Positions 43,458-52,275 of a stretch of DNA of 64,000 bases are shown in pieces; position 1 is the first letter of the stretch; the number at the start of each line of letters is the position of its first letter. The stretch comes from Myxococcota bacterium (GTDB taxonomy: Bacteria; Myxococcota_A; UBA796; CAJQPC01): the NCBI GenBank assembly GCA_023150845.1, contig JAKLKD010000006.1, positions 1-64,000 on the forward strand, given 5' to 3'. The position numbers were made by a program, and so were the translations under genes. Under the pieces are notes generated by a model. The model made no database searches and had not been told where the DNA came from. It was given only the letters and a program-made list of their open reading frames with translations.

Positions 43458-44417
43458 ATGACCAAGAACCCTCCTGAGGGCGCAATCACCGCAACGGGCG
43501 AAGGCCCTCACATCGCCGCCGCCGTGCGCGACGCCGCCACCCGGCTTGGCGTGGAGCCCCACGCCGTCCAATGGACCCTCGACAAGAGCTGGTTCCGCAA
43601 CGAGCTCGGCGTGACCATCTCCCGCGACACCGTGCGCGTCATCGCCTGGTCCCGCGACCCTGAAGAGGTCGAGGCCCTGAGCGACGGCCGCAAGTGGCTC
43701 ATGACCGTCATCGAGCTCATGGGGCTCAAGGGTGACGTTCAGGCCTCCCCTGGCCAGAACAAGAGCGTGCGCCTCGTCGCCGACGTGGACGCCCCGGGCC
43801 GCTTCATCGGCAAGCAGGGCAGCACCTTGAAGGCGATCCGCCACCTCATGCTGCAGTGTGTCGGCGCGGACTACCCCGACCGTGACTTCGTGATCGACGT
43901 GGCCGACGCCCGCGGCGCTGGCGGCGACGATCGCCCCCGGGACGACCGCCGGGACGACCGCGGGGATCGTGGGGATCGTGGTGACCGCGGCGGCCGGGAT
44001 GACCGGCGCGGCGGTGACCGCGGGGACCGTGGCGGCCGGGATGACCGGCGCGGCGGCGACCGTGGTGACCGTGGCGGCCGGGATGACCGGCGCGGCGGCG
44101 ACCGTGGGGATCGTGGCGGCCGGGACCGCGGCGGCGACCGCGGTGGTGAGCGCCGTGGCCGTGAGGGCGGCGGGGGTCGGGACGCCGACACCGAGGCGCT
44201 CAAGAAGCTCGCCATCAAGATCGCCGAGCGTGTCGCCTCGACGGGCACCGCGGAGCTGATCCGCAAGGAGCTCAACAGCTTCGACCGCCGCGCCGTGCAC
44301 CTCGCCGTCTCGGAGATCCCTGGTGTCGGCACCCGCTCCATCGGCGAGGGCAACGCCAAGCAGATCGAGATCTACGCCGTGACCGGCGGCGGCGAGGGCG
44401 GCGAAGACCAGGGCTAA
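43458..44417 (+). CDS. jag: RNA-binding protein Jag (KhpB) with inserted RGG-like repeat region
   Basis: 319 residues. A Jag-N-like start is followed by a KH domain with RFIGKQGSTLKAIRHLMLQ (the GxxG loop), and an R3H domain at the C-terminus with FDRRAVHLAVSEIPGVGTRSIGEG. Between KH and R3H is an ~80-residue low-complexity region of Asp, Arg and Gly, in which the 14-residue unit DRGDRGGRDDRRGG repeats nearly four times (DNA period 42 bp). RGG-rich stretches usually bind RNA and promote condensates; Jag/KhpB acts with KhpA as a global small-RNA binder in Firmicutes. Position after yidC is canonical. Confidence 0.9.
   Translation: MTKNPPEGAITATGEGPHIAAAVRDAATRLGVEPHAVQWTLDKSWFRNELGVTISRDTVRVIAWSRDPEEVEALSDGRKWLMTVIELMGLKGDVQASPGQNKSVRLVADVDAPGRFIGKQGSTLKAIRHLMLQCVGADYPDRDFVIDVADARGAGGDDRPRDDRRDDRGDRGDRGDRGGRDDRRGGDRGDRGGRDDRRGGDRGDRGGRDDRRGGDRGDRGGRDRGGDRGGERRGREGGGGRDADTEALKKLAIKIAERVASTGTAELIRKELNSFDRRAVHLAVSEIPGVGTRSIGEGNAKQIEIYAVTGGGEGGEDQG
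43992..44135 (+). repeat. 42-bp tandem repeat inside jag
   Basis: The string GGCCGGGAT recurs at 43992, 44034, 44076 and (as GGCCGGGAC) 44118, a strict 42-bp period. Each unit encodes 14 residues rich in D, R and G. Third-position differences between units indicate that they are not brand new, though the repeat could still vary in number between strains. Confidence 0.9.
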
Positions 44418-44420
44418 GCC

Positions 44421-45767
44421 TTGGCGCGCGGCCCAGACGCCCCCATCGTCGCCTTGGCGACGCCTTGGGGGCGCGGCGCGGTGGCCGTGGTGAGGCTCTC
44501 TGGGGCCTCGCTGCGGCCGCTGCTGCTTCAGTTCTGCCGCCCCAAAGGCGGCTTCCCCCCGGCGCGCCGCGCCCGGCTCTGCGCCTTCGTGGATGAGGAT
44601 GGCCTCATCGACGAGGGGCTGTTGACCTTCTTCCCCAGGCCTCGGTCCTACACCGGCGAGGACGTCGCGGAGCTGGGCTGCCACGGCAACCCGCTCATCG
44701 TCGAGCGCCTGCTCCGGGCGGCCCAGGCCGCGGGCGCGCGCCTCGCCGAGCCCGGGGAGTTCACCCGCCGGGCCGTGGCCTCGGGCCGACTCGACCTCAC
44801 CCGGGCTGAAGCTGTGCTCCAGGCGATCTCCGCGAGCACCCCCGAGGGGCTGGCCATCGCCCAGGCCGGGCTCAAAGGCGCCGTGGCTGAGCTCGCCGAG
44901 GGCCTACGCGCCGGGCTCATCGACGTCTGCGCTGAGCTGGAGGCGCGGCTCGACTACCCCGGCGAGGGCCTGGGCTTCACCGAAGACGCGGCCGTCGCCG
45001 CGCGACTCGACGCCGTGGCGGCGGAGGCCAAAGCCGCGGCGGAGGGCTTCAAGGCCGGGCGCGCGGCGGTCGACGGCGCGGACGTGGCGCTCATCGGGCC
45101 GGTGAACGCCGGGAAGTCCTCCTTGTTCAACGCCCTGGGCGGCTCGGTGCGGGCCTTGGTCTCCGCCGAGCCGGGCACCACCCGGGACGTCGTCGAGCGC
45201 CGGGTGACCCTCGACGGGGCGCTGATCCGCCTGCTCGACACCGCCGGGCTCCGCGACGATCCCGGGCCCATCGAGGCCGAGGGCCTCGCCTTGGGCCAGG
45301 CCCTCGCCGGGGAGGCCGACCTGCTCCTCGTCGTGATCCCCGCGCACACCCCGGCCCTCGCCGCGGACGCCCTGGCGCGCTCCCGAGGGCGACCCCGCCT
45401 GCTCATCGGCAACCACGCCGACCGCCCCGGCGCGGTCACCGAGGCCGACGGCGAGGCGCTCTTGATGACCAACGCGAGGACCGGCGAGGGGGTGGACGCC
45501 CTCAAGGCCGCGATCCTGCGGGCCCTGCGCGGCGAGCTGCCCGCCGGGGCCCGGCCGATGATCGCCTCCGCCCGCCAGCGTGACCTGCTCTGGGCCGTCT
45601 CCGCCTCGGCGGCCGCGGCCCGAGACGCCTTGGCCGGGGGCCTGGGCCCGGCGGTGGCGGCGGAGGAGCTCTACGAGGGGCTCTCTCAGCTCGATCAGCT
45701 CGTCGGGCGTGACACCCGTGAAGACGCCCTGGACCGGCTCTTTCAGCGCTTCTGCGTCGGAAAGTAG
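44421..45767 (+). CDS. mnmE: tRNA modification GTPase MnmE (TrmE)
   Basis: With MnmG it makes the 5-(carboxy)aminomethyl group on wobble uridines. N-terminal formyl-THF-binding domain (VALATPWGRGAVAVVRLSG; GYTGED-like SYTGEDVAELGCHGNPLIV), then a helical domain with a central G domain: GPVNAGKSSLFNAL (P-loop Lys232), GTTRDVVE, DTAGLRDD. The C-terminus ends FCVGK, the conserved Cys-x-GK. The guanine-specificity motif reads NHAD (331-334) instead of NKxD, an unusual change. TTG start at 44421, following jag by 3 bp. Length 448 is normal. mnmG is not adjacent. Confidence 0.95.
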   Translation: MARGPDAPIVALATPWGRGAVAVVRLSGASLRPLLLQFCRPKGGFPPARRARLCAFVDEDGLIDEGLLTFFPRPRSYTGEDVAELGCHGNPLIVERLLRAAQAAGARLAEPGEFTRRAVASGRLDLTRAEAVLQAISASTPEGLAIAQAGLKGAVAELAEGLRAGLIDVCAELEARLDYPGEGLGFTEDAAVAARLDAVAAEAKAAAEGFKAGRAAVDGADVALIGPVNAGKSSLFNALGGSVRALVSAEPGTTRDVVERRVTLDGALIRLLDTAGLRDDPGPIEAEGLALGQALAGEADLLLVVIPAHTPALAADALARSRGRPRLLIGNHADRPGAVTEADGEALLMTNARTGEGVDALKAAILRALRGELPAGARPMIASARQRDLLWAVSASAAAARDALAGGLGPAVAAEELYEGLSQLDQLVGRDTREDALDRLFQRFCVGK

Positions 45768-45783
45768 AGGCGCATATCGCCGC

Positions 45784-46707
45784 TCAGAGCTGCACCCGCA
45801 GCGCGACGCTGTGGGTGATGAACGCCGGGTCGTCCCGGGTGGCCTTGGGGCCGACGGTGATCACGTTGATGGCGTAGTCGAGCCGCGCCTTCTGGTCCTC
45901 GATGCCCAAGCCGACCCCGAGGCGCTGGGTGTCTCCCTCGACGGCGTAGCCCACCCGCAGCGGCACGGCCTCGGCCGCGGTGAGCTCCAGCCCCGCGCGG
46001 CCGCCCCAAGGCTCACCCTCATAGGCCCGATCCCAAGAGCCATCGGCGACGAGCTTGAGCGTCGGCCGGGCGAGCCAGCAGATCCCCAGCTCCGCCGAGG
46101 GCAGGCGCTCCCCGGTCGGCAGAAGATCCCGGGCCGTGGCGGCGACGGTGAGCAGGCCCGTGGGGCGCCCCGCGAGGCCGACGTCGAGCTCAACGGCCTG
46201 GTTGAGCCCGCTTAGCGAGGAGTCCACACGCTCATAGACGGCGCTGACGCCCACGGCGAAGCGCCGCACCTCCCGCATCTGGCCGCCGTCGGGGATCACG
46301 AGCTCACCGGCGCCGTACCCGAAGGAGAGCCGGGTGGTCTGGGACCAGGAGTCGTCCGTCGGCAGCTCCGCGTCGGCGGGCAGCCAGCCGGGGAGATCGT
46401 CCACGTCGGCGGCACGATCCGCCCACTCGCTCGTGTAGAGCACCGCCGCGCCGAAGTCTGAGGTGCGGGTGTCCTTCATCACGCCCATGGGCCGCAGCCC
46501 GTCGCCGAAGCCGAGCTCCACCTGGGCCGCGTAGTCCACGTCCAAGAGCATCGCCGCCGGGGCTCGCCGCGCCGAGCCGAGCTCTAGGCCGTCGGCCATG
46601 CCCGCCCCGGCCATGCCGCGCAGCGCCGTCGTGTCGGCCTCGGCGGCCCAGGCCGATCCGCTCGCCGCGCAAAAGAAGGCCAGAAGCTGTCCGAGCCGCC
46701 GTCGCAA
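45784..46707 (-). CDS. predicted outer-membrane beta-barrel protein
   Basis: A 307-residue secreted protein: signal peptide MRRRLGQLLAFFCAASGSAWA, then alternating strands with a C-terminus ending in Leu after an aromatic-poor strand (FITHSVALRVQL). The segment GMAGAGMADGLELGSARRAPAAMLLDVDYAAQVELGFG resembles the start of PorV/PorQ-type and UPF0164 outer-membrane proteins. Starts at TTG 46707, supported by GGAGGT 5 nt before. Convergent with mnmE across 16 bp. Function unknown. Confidence 0.65.
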   Translation of the reverse strand: MRRRLGQLLAFFCAASGSAWAAEADTTALRGMAGAGMADGLELGSARRAPAAMLLDVDYAAQVELGFGDGLRPMGVMKDTRTSDFGAAVLYTSEWADRAADVDDLPGWLPADAELPTDDSWSQTTRLSFGYGAGELVIPDGGQMREVRRFAVGVSAVYERVDSSLSGLNQAVELDVGLAGRPTGLLTVAATARDLLPTGERLPSAELGICWLARPTLKLVADGSWDRAYEGEPWGGRAGLELTAAEAVPLRVGYAVEGDTQRLGVGLGIEDQKARLDYAINVITVGPKATRDDPAFITHSVALRVQL

Positions 46708-46838
46708 GGGGGACCTCCGCTTGCCCCAGGGGGAGGCCCGGGGATATTCTCCGCGGCCAGAGGAGCCCGCAGGGGCGTAGACTCTGCGCGGACTGACCCT
46801 TCTATCGTGTCCCGACCAAGGAGGGGCCCGGAGGCTTC

Positions 46839-47714
46839 ATGATGGCGTCCCGAGTACGTAAGGCGGTGCTCCCCGTGGCGGGCCTCGGCACCCGCTTCTT
46901 GCCGGTCACCAAGGCCGTCCCCAAGGAGATGTTGCCCATCTGCGATCGGCCTGGCATCGAGCTCATCGTCGCTGAAGCCGTCGAGGCGGGGCTCACCGAG
47001 CTCATCCTCGTCGTCGCCCGCGGGAAAGAGGCCATCGTGGACTACTTCCACCGCTCCCCGGCCCTGGAGGCCCACCTGGAGGCCACGGGCAAGCTTGAGC
47101 TCGCCCGGGAGGTGCGCCGGGTGGGTGAGCTGGCCACGGTGATGACGATGCGCCAGGAGGAGGCCCTGGGCCTCGGCCACGCTGTGCGCACCGCCGCCGC
47201 CGCCGTCGGTGACGACGACTTCGCCGTGCTCTTGGGCGACGACGTCATCGACGCCGCCCAGCCCGCCATCGGCCAGCTCCTCGACGTGCACGCCGAGCGC
47301 GGCGGCTGCGTCGTGGCGCTCATGCCCGTGCCCCCCGACCAGACGAACCGCTACGGCGTCATCGGCGGCGAGCGCGTCGGCGAGCGCCTCACCCACATCG
47401 CGGTGATGGTCGAGAAGCCGCCGCCGGCCGAGGCCCCGTCGAACCTCTCCATCGTCGGCCGCTACGTGCTCCCCGGGCGCATCATGCGTATCCTCGCCCA
47501 GACGAAGCCCGGCCGCGGCGGCGAGATCCAGCTCACCGACGCCTTGGCCGTGCTCGCCGCCGAAGGCCAGGCCTGGGGCCTGGAGTTTGAGGGGGAGCGC
47601 TTCGACACGGGCAACGTGCTCGGGTTGTTGCGGGCGAACCTGCACTACGCCTTGAAGCGCCCTGAGCTGGCGGACGGCGTCCGGGCGCTGCTCCAGGAGT
47701 TTGAGGGTCGGTGA
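46839..47714 (+). CDS. galU: UTP-glucose-1-phosphate uridylyltransferase
   Basis: Makes UDP-glucose from glucose-1-phosphate and UTP, feeding polysaccharide and LPS synthesis. N-terminal nucleotide-binding signature LPVAGLGTRFLPVTKAVPKEMLPICDRPGIELIVAEA; metal/substrate residues in FAVLLGDDVID; GGEIQLTDALAVL and GERFDTGNVLGLL near the end. Length 291 fits GalU. Two adjacent ATGs (46839, 46842); the second has better spacing from GGAGG. Stop overlaps the priA GTG. Confidence 0.95.
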   Translation: MMASRVRKAVLPVAGLGTRFLPVTKAVPKEMLPICDRPGIELIVAEAVEAGLTELILVVARGKEAIVDYFHRSPALEAHLEATGKLELAREVRRVGELATVMTMRQEEALGLGHAVRTAAAAVGDDDFAVLLGDDVIDAAQPAIGQLLDVHAERGGCVVALMPVPPDQTNRYGVIGGERVGERLTHIAVMVEKPPPAEAPSNLSIVGRYVLPGRIMRILAQTKPGRGGEIQLTDALAVLAAEGQAWGLEFEGERFDTGNVLGLLRANLHYALKRPELADGVRALLQEFEGR

Positions 47715-50161
47715 CCACACACTCCGGGCAGGCGCTCGCCCGCCTCGCCGTCGACGCGCCGCTGCGGCAGACCTACTCCTACCTCGTGCCGCCAGCGCTC
47801 CAAGGGGTGCTGGCCTTGGGCCACGCGGTCTCCGCGCCCTTCGGCGGGCGCTCCTTGACGGCCTACGTCGTCGGCTTCCACGAGCTCGCCGAGCTGGATC
47901 CCGGCCTCAACCCCGAGAAGCTGCGCCCCATCGAGCGCCTCGTCGACCCGATCCCCGTCTTTGACGAGGCCCAGCTCGCGCTCTTCCGCTGGATGTCGAG
48001 CTACTACCACGCGCCCTTGGGGGAGGTCATCTCCGGGGCCTTGCCCAAAGAGATCAAGGGCGGCACCCGCACCACCCACCGTGCCTCTGAAGACGGCGTC
48101 GAGGCCCTGGCCGCCAACGCCGTCGCCGGGGACGAGGTCGAGGTGCTGCGGGAGGTCGTGCGCCGCCCCGGGCTCAGCCGCCGGGGCCTGGTGCGCGCCG
48201 TCACCGACCTCGTGGACCCTGAAGAGGCCGAGCGCGCCCTCGACCGCCTCCTGAGCCGCGAGCTCGTCGTCCGGGAGCAAGAGGCCGTCGGCGGGCCCGG
48301 CCACATCAAACGTTTCATCCGCCTGCGGCTCCACGGCGAGGCGCAGCGCACCGCCCTCGGTGGACGCCCGCCGGGCGCCCGGCAGGCCGCGGTCTTGTCC
48401 TTCATCGCCGCCCACCCCGACGGCGTGGACCTCGCCGAGCTCACGACGGAGCTGGGCCCCCTGGCCCGGGTCGCCGCCCGCCGCCTCATCGACCGCGGCG
48501 TCGCTGAAGAGGAGCTCCGGGAGGCCCGGGACGTCGTGGTGGAGGGTGAGCTGCCCGCCGAGCGCACGCCGCCCACCTTGAACCCCGCCCAGGCCGAGGC
48601 CGTCGCCAAGATCCTCGGCCCGCCCCGGCCCTGGCTGCTCCGGGGGGTCACCGGCTCGGGCAAGACCGAGGTCTACCTGCACGCCGCCGCCGAGGTCCTC
48701 GCCCGGGGTCAGCAGGTGCTCGTGCTGGTGCCGGAGATCGGCCTCACGCCGCTCCTCACCGGGCGGTTCCGCGCCCGCTTCGGCGACTCCGTGGCCGTGC
48801 TGCACAGCGGGCTGAGCGGCGGGCAGCGCCTCCGGGAGTGGCGCCGCATCCGCGCCGGGGAGGCCCAGGTCGCCGTCGGCGCGCGCTCGGCCCTGTTCGC
48901 GCCCTTTCAGCGCCTCGGCCTCGTGCTCGTCGACGAGGAGCACGACGACTCCTACAAACAAGACGAGGGCGTGCCCTACTCCGGCCGGGACATGGCCGTG
49001 GTCCGGGCGATGCGCGCGGCCTGCCCCGTCGTCCTGGGCACGGCGACGCCGTCCTTTGAGACCTGGCAGAACGCCATCGAGGGCCGCTACGGCCTGATCG
49101 AGCTGCGGGAGCGCGCCACCCCCCGGCCCGTGCCCGTGGTCGAGCTCGTCGATCTGCGCCAGGTCGAGAAGGTCGAGGGGCGGCGGCCCCTGGTCGCCCC
49201 CCTGGTCGTCGAGGCGCTCCAGCGCTGCTTTGACGACGGCGGCCAGGCCATCGCGCTCTTCAACCGCCGGGGCTACGCGACCTGCGTGCAGTGTGACGAC
49301 TGCGGCGGCGAGTTCGCCTGCCCGAGCTGCGGGGTGAGCCTCGTGCTGCACCAGCGCCAGCGCACCTTGACCTGCCACTACTGCGGCTTCCACCGGCCCA
49401 TGCCGGAGGGCTGCCCGGCCTGCGGCGGGGCCCTGGAGGTGCTCGGCACGGGCACGGAGCGGGTCGAGGAGGAGCTGCAGACCCTCTTCCCCGGCCTGCC
49501 CATCGGGCGGATGGACGCCGACACCACCGCCGTCCGCGGCGCCCACCACCGCATCCTCGCCGAGTTCGGCGAGGGCAAGACCCGCCTGCTCGTCGGCACA
49601 CAGATCGTCGCGAAGGGCCACGACTTCCCCGGGGTGCAGCTCGCCGTGGTGCTCGGCGCCGACCACGTCCTGATGATGCCCGACTTCCGGGCCTCGGAGC
49701 GCGCCTGGGCCCTGCTCACCCAGCTCGCCGGGCGGGCGGGGCGCGGCGCCGTCGCCGGGCGGGTGCTCGTGCAGACCCACCACCCCGAGCACCACGTCTT
49801 CCGCACCATGGGCGACCCCGCGGCCTTCTTCGCCGAGGAGGAGCGCAGCCGCCGGATGATGCGTTACCCGCCCTTCACCCGCCTCGCCCTCGTGCGTGTC
49901 GAGGGCGCCGACCGCGACCAGTCCGCCCAGGCCGCCTGGGCCTTGGCCCGTCAGCTCCGCGAAGACAACAAAGACGCCGGGGTGGACGTCCTCGGCCCGG
50001 CGCAGTCGGCGATGGCCCGGCTCGTGGGCCGCTGGCGTCACCAGATCATCCTCCGGGCGAAGGACGCCGGGTCCCTCGGCCGTTGGCTCTCCCGCCACAC
50101 TCTGAGCGCGCCGAGAGGCGTGCGGGTCCACCTCGACATCGACCCGCGCGACCTCATGTGA
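47711..50161 (+). CDS. priA: primosomal protein N' (replication-restart helicase PriA)
   Basis: 3'-5' superfamily 2 helicase that reloads the replisome at stalled forks. An N-terminal 3'-end-binding domain (AVDAPLRQTYSYLVP, SYYHAPLGEVISGALP), helicase motifs GVTGSGKTEVYLH, LVPEIGLT, DEEHDDSYKQ and GTATPS. A zinc-binding group follows (CVQCDDCGGEFACPSC and CHYCGFHRPMPEGCPACGG, eight Cys), then the second helicase lobe with QIVAKGHDFPGVQLAVVLGAD and QLAGRAGRG. 816 residues, slightly longer than E. coli PriA because of an Ala/Arg-rich winged-helix segment. GTG start overlaps the galU stop (GTGA). Confidence 0.96.
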   Translation: MTTHSGQALARLAVDAPLRQTYSYLVPPALQGVLALGHAVSAPFGGRSLTAYVVGFHELAELDPGLNPEKLRPIERLVDPIPVFDEAQLALFRWMSSYYHAPLGEVISGALPKEIKGGTRTTHRASEDGVEALAANAVAGDEVEVLREVVRRPGLSRRGLVRAVTDLVDPEEAERALDRLLSRELVVREQEAVGGPGHIKRFIRLRLHGEAQRTALGGRPPGARQAAVLSFIAAHPDGVDLAELTTELGPLARVAARRLIDRGVAEEELREARDVVVEGELPAERTPPTLNPAQAEAVAKILGPPRPWLLRGVTGSGKTEVYLHAAAEVLARGQQVLVLVPEIGLTPLLTGRFRARFGDSVAVLHSGLSGGQRLREWRRIRAGEAQVAVGARSALFAPFQRLGLVLVDEEHDDSYKQDEGVPYSGRDMAVVRAMRAACPVVLGTATPSFETWQNAIEGRYGLIELRERATPRPVPVVELVDLRQVEKVEGRRPLVAPLVVEALQRCFDDGGQAIALFNRRGYATCVQCDDCGGEFACPSCGVSLVLHQRQRTLTCHYCGFHRPMPEGCPACGGALEVLGTGTERVEEELQTLFPGLPIGRMDADTTAVRGAHHRILAEFGEGKTRLLVGTQIVAKGHDFPGVQLAVVLGADHVLMMPDFRASERAWALLTQLAGRAGRGAVAGRVLVQTHHPEHHVFRTMGDPAAFFAEEERSRRMMRYPPFTRLALVRVEGADRDQSAQAAWALARQLREDNKDAGVDVLGPAQSAMARLVGRWRHQIILRAKDAGSLGRWLSRHTLSAPRGVRVHLDIDPRDLM

Positions 50162-50239
50162 GGCGTCGAGCTTAAAAATCTCGCGTTGTCGCGGAGCGGC
50201 CCCTGGTGAGGGCGGCTTGGACGCGGTAACCTTCGCGGT

Positions 50240-51274
50240 ATGGAAGCCCGCGTCTTTCTGCTCGCTGCGGGGTTGGGGACCCGCTTGCGGCCCCTCACCA
50301 CGCGGCGCCCAAAGCCCCTCGTCCCGGTCTGCGGGCGGCCCATGCTCGACTATGCCTTGGCCCACGCCCGCGCGCACGGCCTGGGGCCCATCGTCGTGAA
50401 CGCCTTCCACCTCGCGGAGCAGGTCGTGGCGTGGGCGGCCCAGCACGACGACGTGGCCGTGAGCGTCGAGGCCCCCGAGGTGCTCGGCACCGGCGGCGGC
50501 ATGGTCCGCGCCAAGGACCTCCTCGCCGAACGATTTGTCGCCCTGAACGCCGACACCCTCTGCGACGTAGACCTCACCGGCCTCTTCGCCGCCTTGGACG
50601 ACGCCGACGCCGCCTTGGCCCTGCGCCCCTTGGCCCCGGGCGAGCGTTACGGTGAGGTGCGCGTCGACGCCGAGGGCGTCATCTCCAAGCTCGCCGAGCA
50701 CCGGCAGATCCCCCCGGTCGGTGAGGAGCGCGGCGGCGCCCACTTCACCGGCGTACACGCCCTGCGCCGCGCGCAGCTCGACGTGCTCCCCACGACCGGC
50801 GAGTCCTGCATCGTGCGCCAAGGCTACGCCCGGGTGCTCCACGAGCGTCGGATCGTCGGCCGCGCGCACCACGGGCTGTGGCTCGACGTCGGCGACCCTG
50901 AGCTTTATTGGTTGACCAACCAAAAAATGCTCGCCGGGGACCTGCGCCTGCCCCTCGACCCTCTCCCCGACGCCGCCTGGGCCGAGGTCGGCGGGCGGCG
51001 CGTCGGCGGGCCCCACGCCCTGCGCGGCGGGGACCGGGTGCGGGCTGACGGCCCCTTCTTTATCGGCCGCGACGTGGTCTTTGAGGGCGACGCGCACATC
51101 GGCCCCGGCACGATCCTTGGCGCGGGCGCCCGGGTCGGCGCGGGAGCCCGCCTGGAGGGTGTCGTGGTGTGGGATGGCTGCTTGGTTCAGCCCGACGCGC
51201 ACATTCGTCGCGCCGTGGTTTACGATGGGCTTGGTCCGGAGCTGTCCGAGCTCCTCACTCTCGGTACAAGGTGA
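50240..51274 (+). CDS. NDP-sugar pyrophosphorylase-type nucleotidyltransferase
   Basis: A 344-residue protein. N-terminal NTP-transferase signature VFLLAAGLGTRLRPLTTRRPKPLVPVCGRPMLDY, ETGGG-like VLGTGGGMVRAK and ALNADTL. The C-terminal ~90 residues are hexapeptide-like (IGRDVVFEGDAHIGPGTILGAGARVGAGARLEG), a left-handed beta helix. Comparable to MurNAc-1-phosphate uridylyltransferase (MurU) and mannose-1-phosphate guanylyltransferases; the substrate cannot be fixed from sequence. Starts 78 bp after priA; the next gene begins 10 bp after its stop. Confidence 0.85.
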   Translation: MEARVFLLAAGLGTRLRPLTTRRPKPLVPVCGRPMLDYALAHARAHGLGPIVVNAFHLAEQVVAWAAQHDDVAVSVEAPEVLGTGGGMVRAKDLLAERFVALNADTLCDVDLTGLFAALDDADAALALRPLAPGERYGEVRVDAEGVISKLAEHRQIPPVGEERGGAHFTGVHALRRAQLDVLPTTGESCIVRQGYARVLHERRIVGRAHHGLWLDVGDPELYWLTNQKMLAGDLRLPLDPLPDAAWAEVGGRRVGGPHALRGGDRVRADGPFFIGRDVVFEGDAHIGPGTILGAGARVGAGARLEGVVVWDGCLVQPDAHIRRAVVYDGLGPELSELLTLGTR

Positions 51275-51283
51275 GCTTCGAGT

Positions 51284-52261
51284 ATGGAGCTGGATCGTGT
51301 CACCATTGGCCTTGTCTGCACTCGGGGTGTTGGCCCCGAGCGCGGCGGGCGCGTGAACAACGAAGACAACTACCTGGTGTGTCGCGGGAATGAGCTGCGT
51401 TACCGCAGCGGCGAGAACGAGGTCGTTGAGTACACCCCCACCTACGGCGTGCTCCTCGCCGTCGCCGACGGGATGGGCGGCCACGAGGACGGCGACCTCG
51501 CCTCCACGGCCGCCGTTCGGGCCCTCTCCCGCTTGTTCCGTAAGGGCGCGCCCCGGGATCCAGAGCTCGAGCTCCACCGCTTCATGCTCGACGCCCACAA
51601 ACGCCTCTACCGCAAGGTCGCCGAGCTCGGGCCGGTGAAGATGGGGACGACGCTGACCTGCTGCTGGATCGTGGGCGGCCGGGCCTACTGGTGCCACGTC
51701 GGCGACAGCCGCCTCTACCTCTGGCGCGACGGCCAGATCAAGCGCATCACCCGCGACCACACCCGCGCCGAGTTCGCCCACCGCGACGGCCGCAGCATCG
51801 ACCCCGAGAACGCCGGTTACCTCACCCAGAACTTCGTCTACGGCTCCCGGGGCTTCGGCGACGACCAGAACATCCGCATCGACGCCGGCACCGACACGGG
51901 CTCCTTTGAGCTCAAGGCCCGGGACCGCATCATCCTCTGCTCCGACGGCCTCTCCGGCCCCGTCGAGGATCACCGCATCGCCGAGGTGGTGCGGGAGACG
52001 CCGGAGCCCCAGTCCGCGGCGACGAGCCTCATGGAGCGCAGCCTCGCCTCGGGCTCCGACGACAACGTCACGGTGATCGTCGCCCGGGTCGACAAGCCCG
52101 CCGCCCAGCAGCGCTTCGCCCGGGTGCAGTTTGAGAGCGCCGATGGTTACGACCTCTTCGGCGCCGAGGACCACCACCCCGGCGCAGCCGACGCCTGGGA
52201 CAACCTGCGCCCCCAGGGCCTCCTGCCGCCGCCGCCCCAAGACACCGACCCCGGCTTCTGA
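51284..52261 (+). CDS. PP2C-type serine/threonine phosphatase
   Basis: A 325-residue protein phosphatase of the PPM/Stp1 class, Mn2+/Mg2+ dependent, expected to reverse Hanks-type kinase phosphorylation. Motifs: GRVNNEDNYLV, AVADGMGGHEDGD (metal Asp), MGTTLTCCWIVGGRAYWCHVGDSRLYLWRDG, ILCSDGLSGPV and ASGSDDNVTVIVARV. The C-terminal ~50 residues (FESADGYDLFGAEDHHPGAADAWDN) are an acidic, Pro-rich tail without known role. Ten bp after the nucleotidyltransferase gene. Confidence 0.92.
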   Translation: MELDRVTIGLVCTRGVGPERGGRVNNEDNYLVCRGNELRYRSGENEVVEYTPTYGVLLAVADGMGGHEDGDLASTAAVRALSRLFRKGAPRDPELELHRFMLDAHKRLYRKVAELGPVKMGTTLTCCWIVGGRAYWCHVGDSRLYLWRDGQIKRITRDHTRAEFAHRDGRSIDPENAGYLTQNFVYGSRGFGDDQNIRIDAGTDTGSFELKARDRIILCSDGLSGPVEDHRIAEVVRETPEPQSAATSLMERSLASGSDDNVTVIVARVDKPAAQQRFARVQFESADGYDLFGAEDHHPGAADAWDNLRPQGLLPPPPQDTDPGF

Positions 52262-52275
52262 GCGCGCCCGAGGGC

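Noticed and set aside
50906-50923. TTGGTTGACCAACCAA resembling the XRE operator half-sites (also TTGGTCAACCAA near 1231)
   Set aside because: The first lies in the middle of the nucleotidyltransferase coding sequence and the second in a convergent gap with no promoter; symmetry is imperfect, so probably chance.
47645-52240. Long minus-strand frame across galU, priA, the nucleotidyltransferase and the PP2C gene
   Set aside because: Shadow of four clearly homologous plus-strand genes; the product has no recognisable motif.
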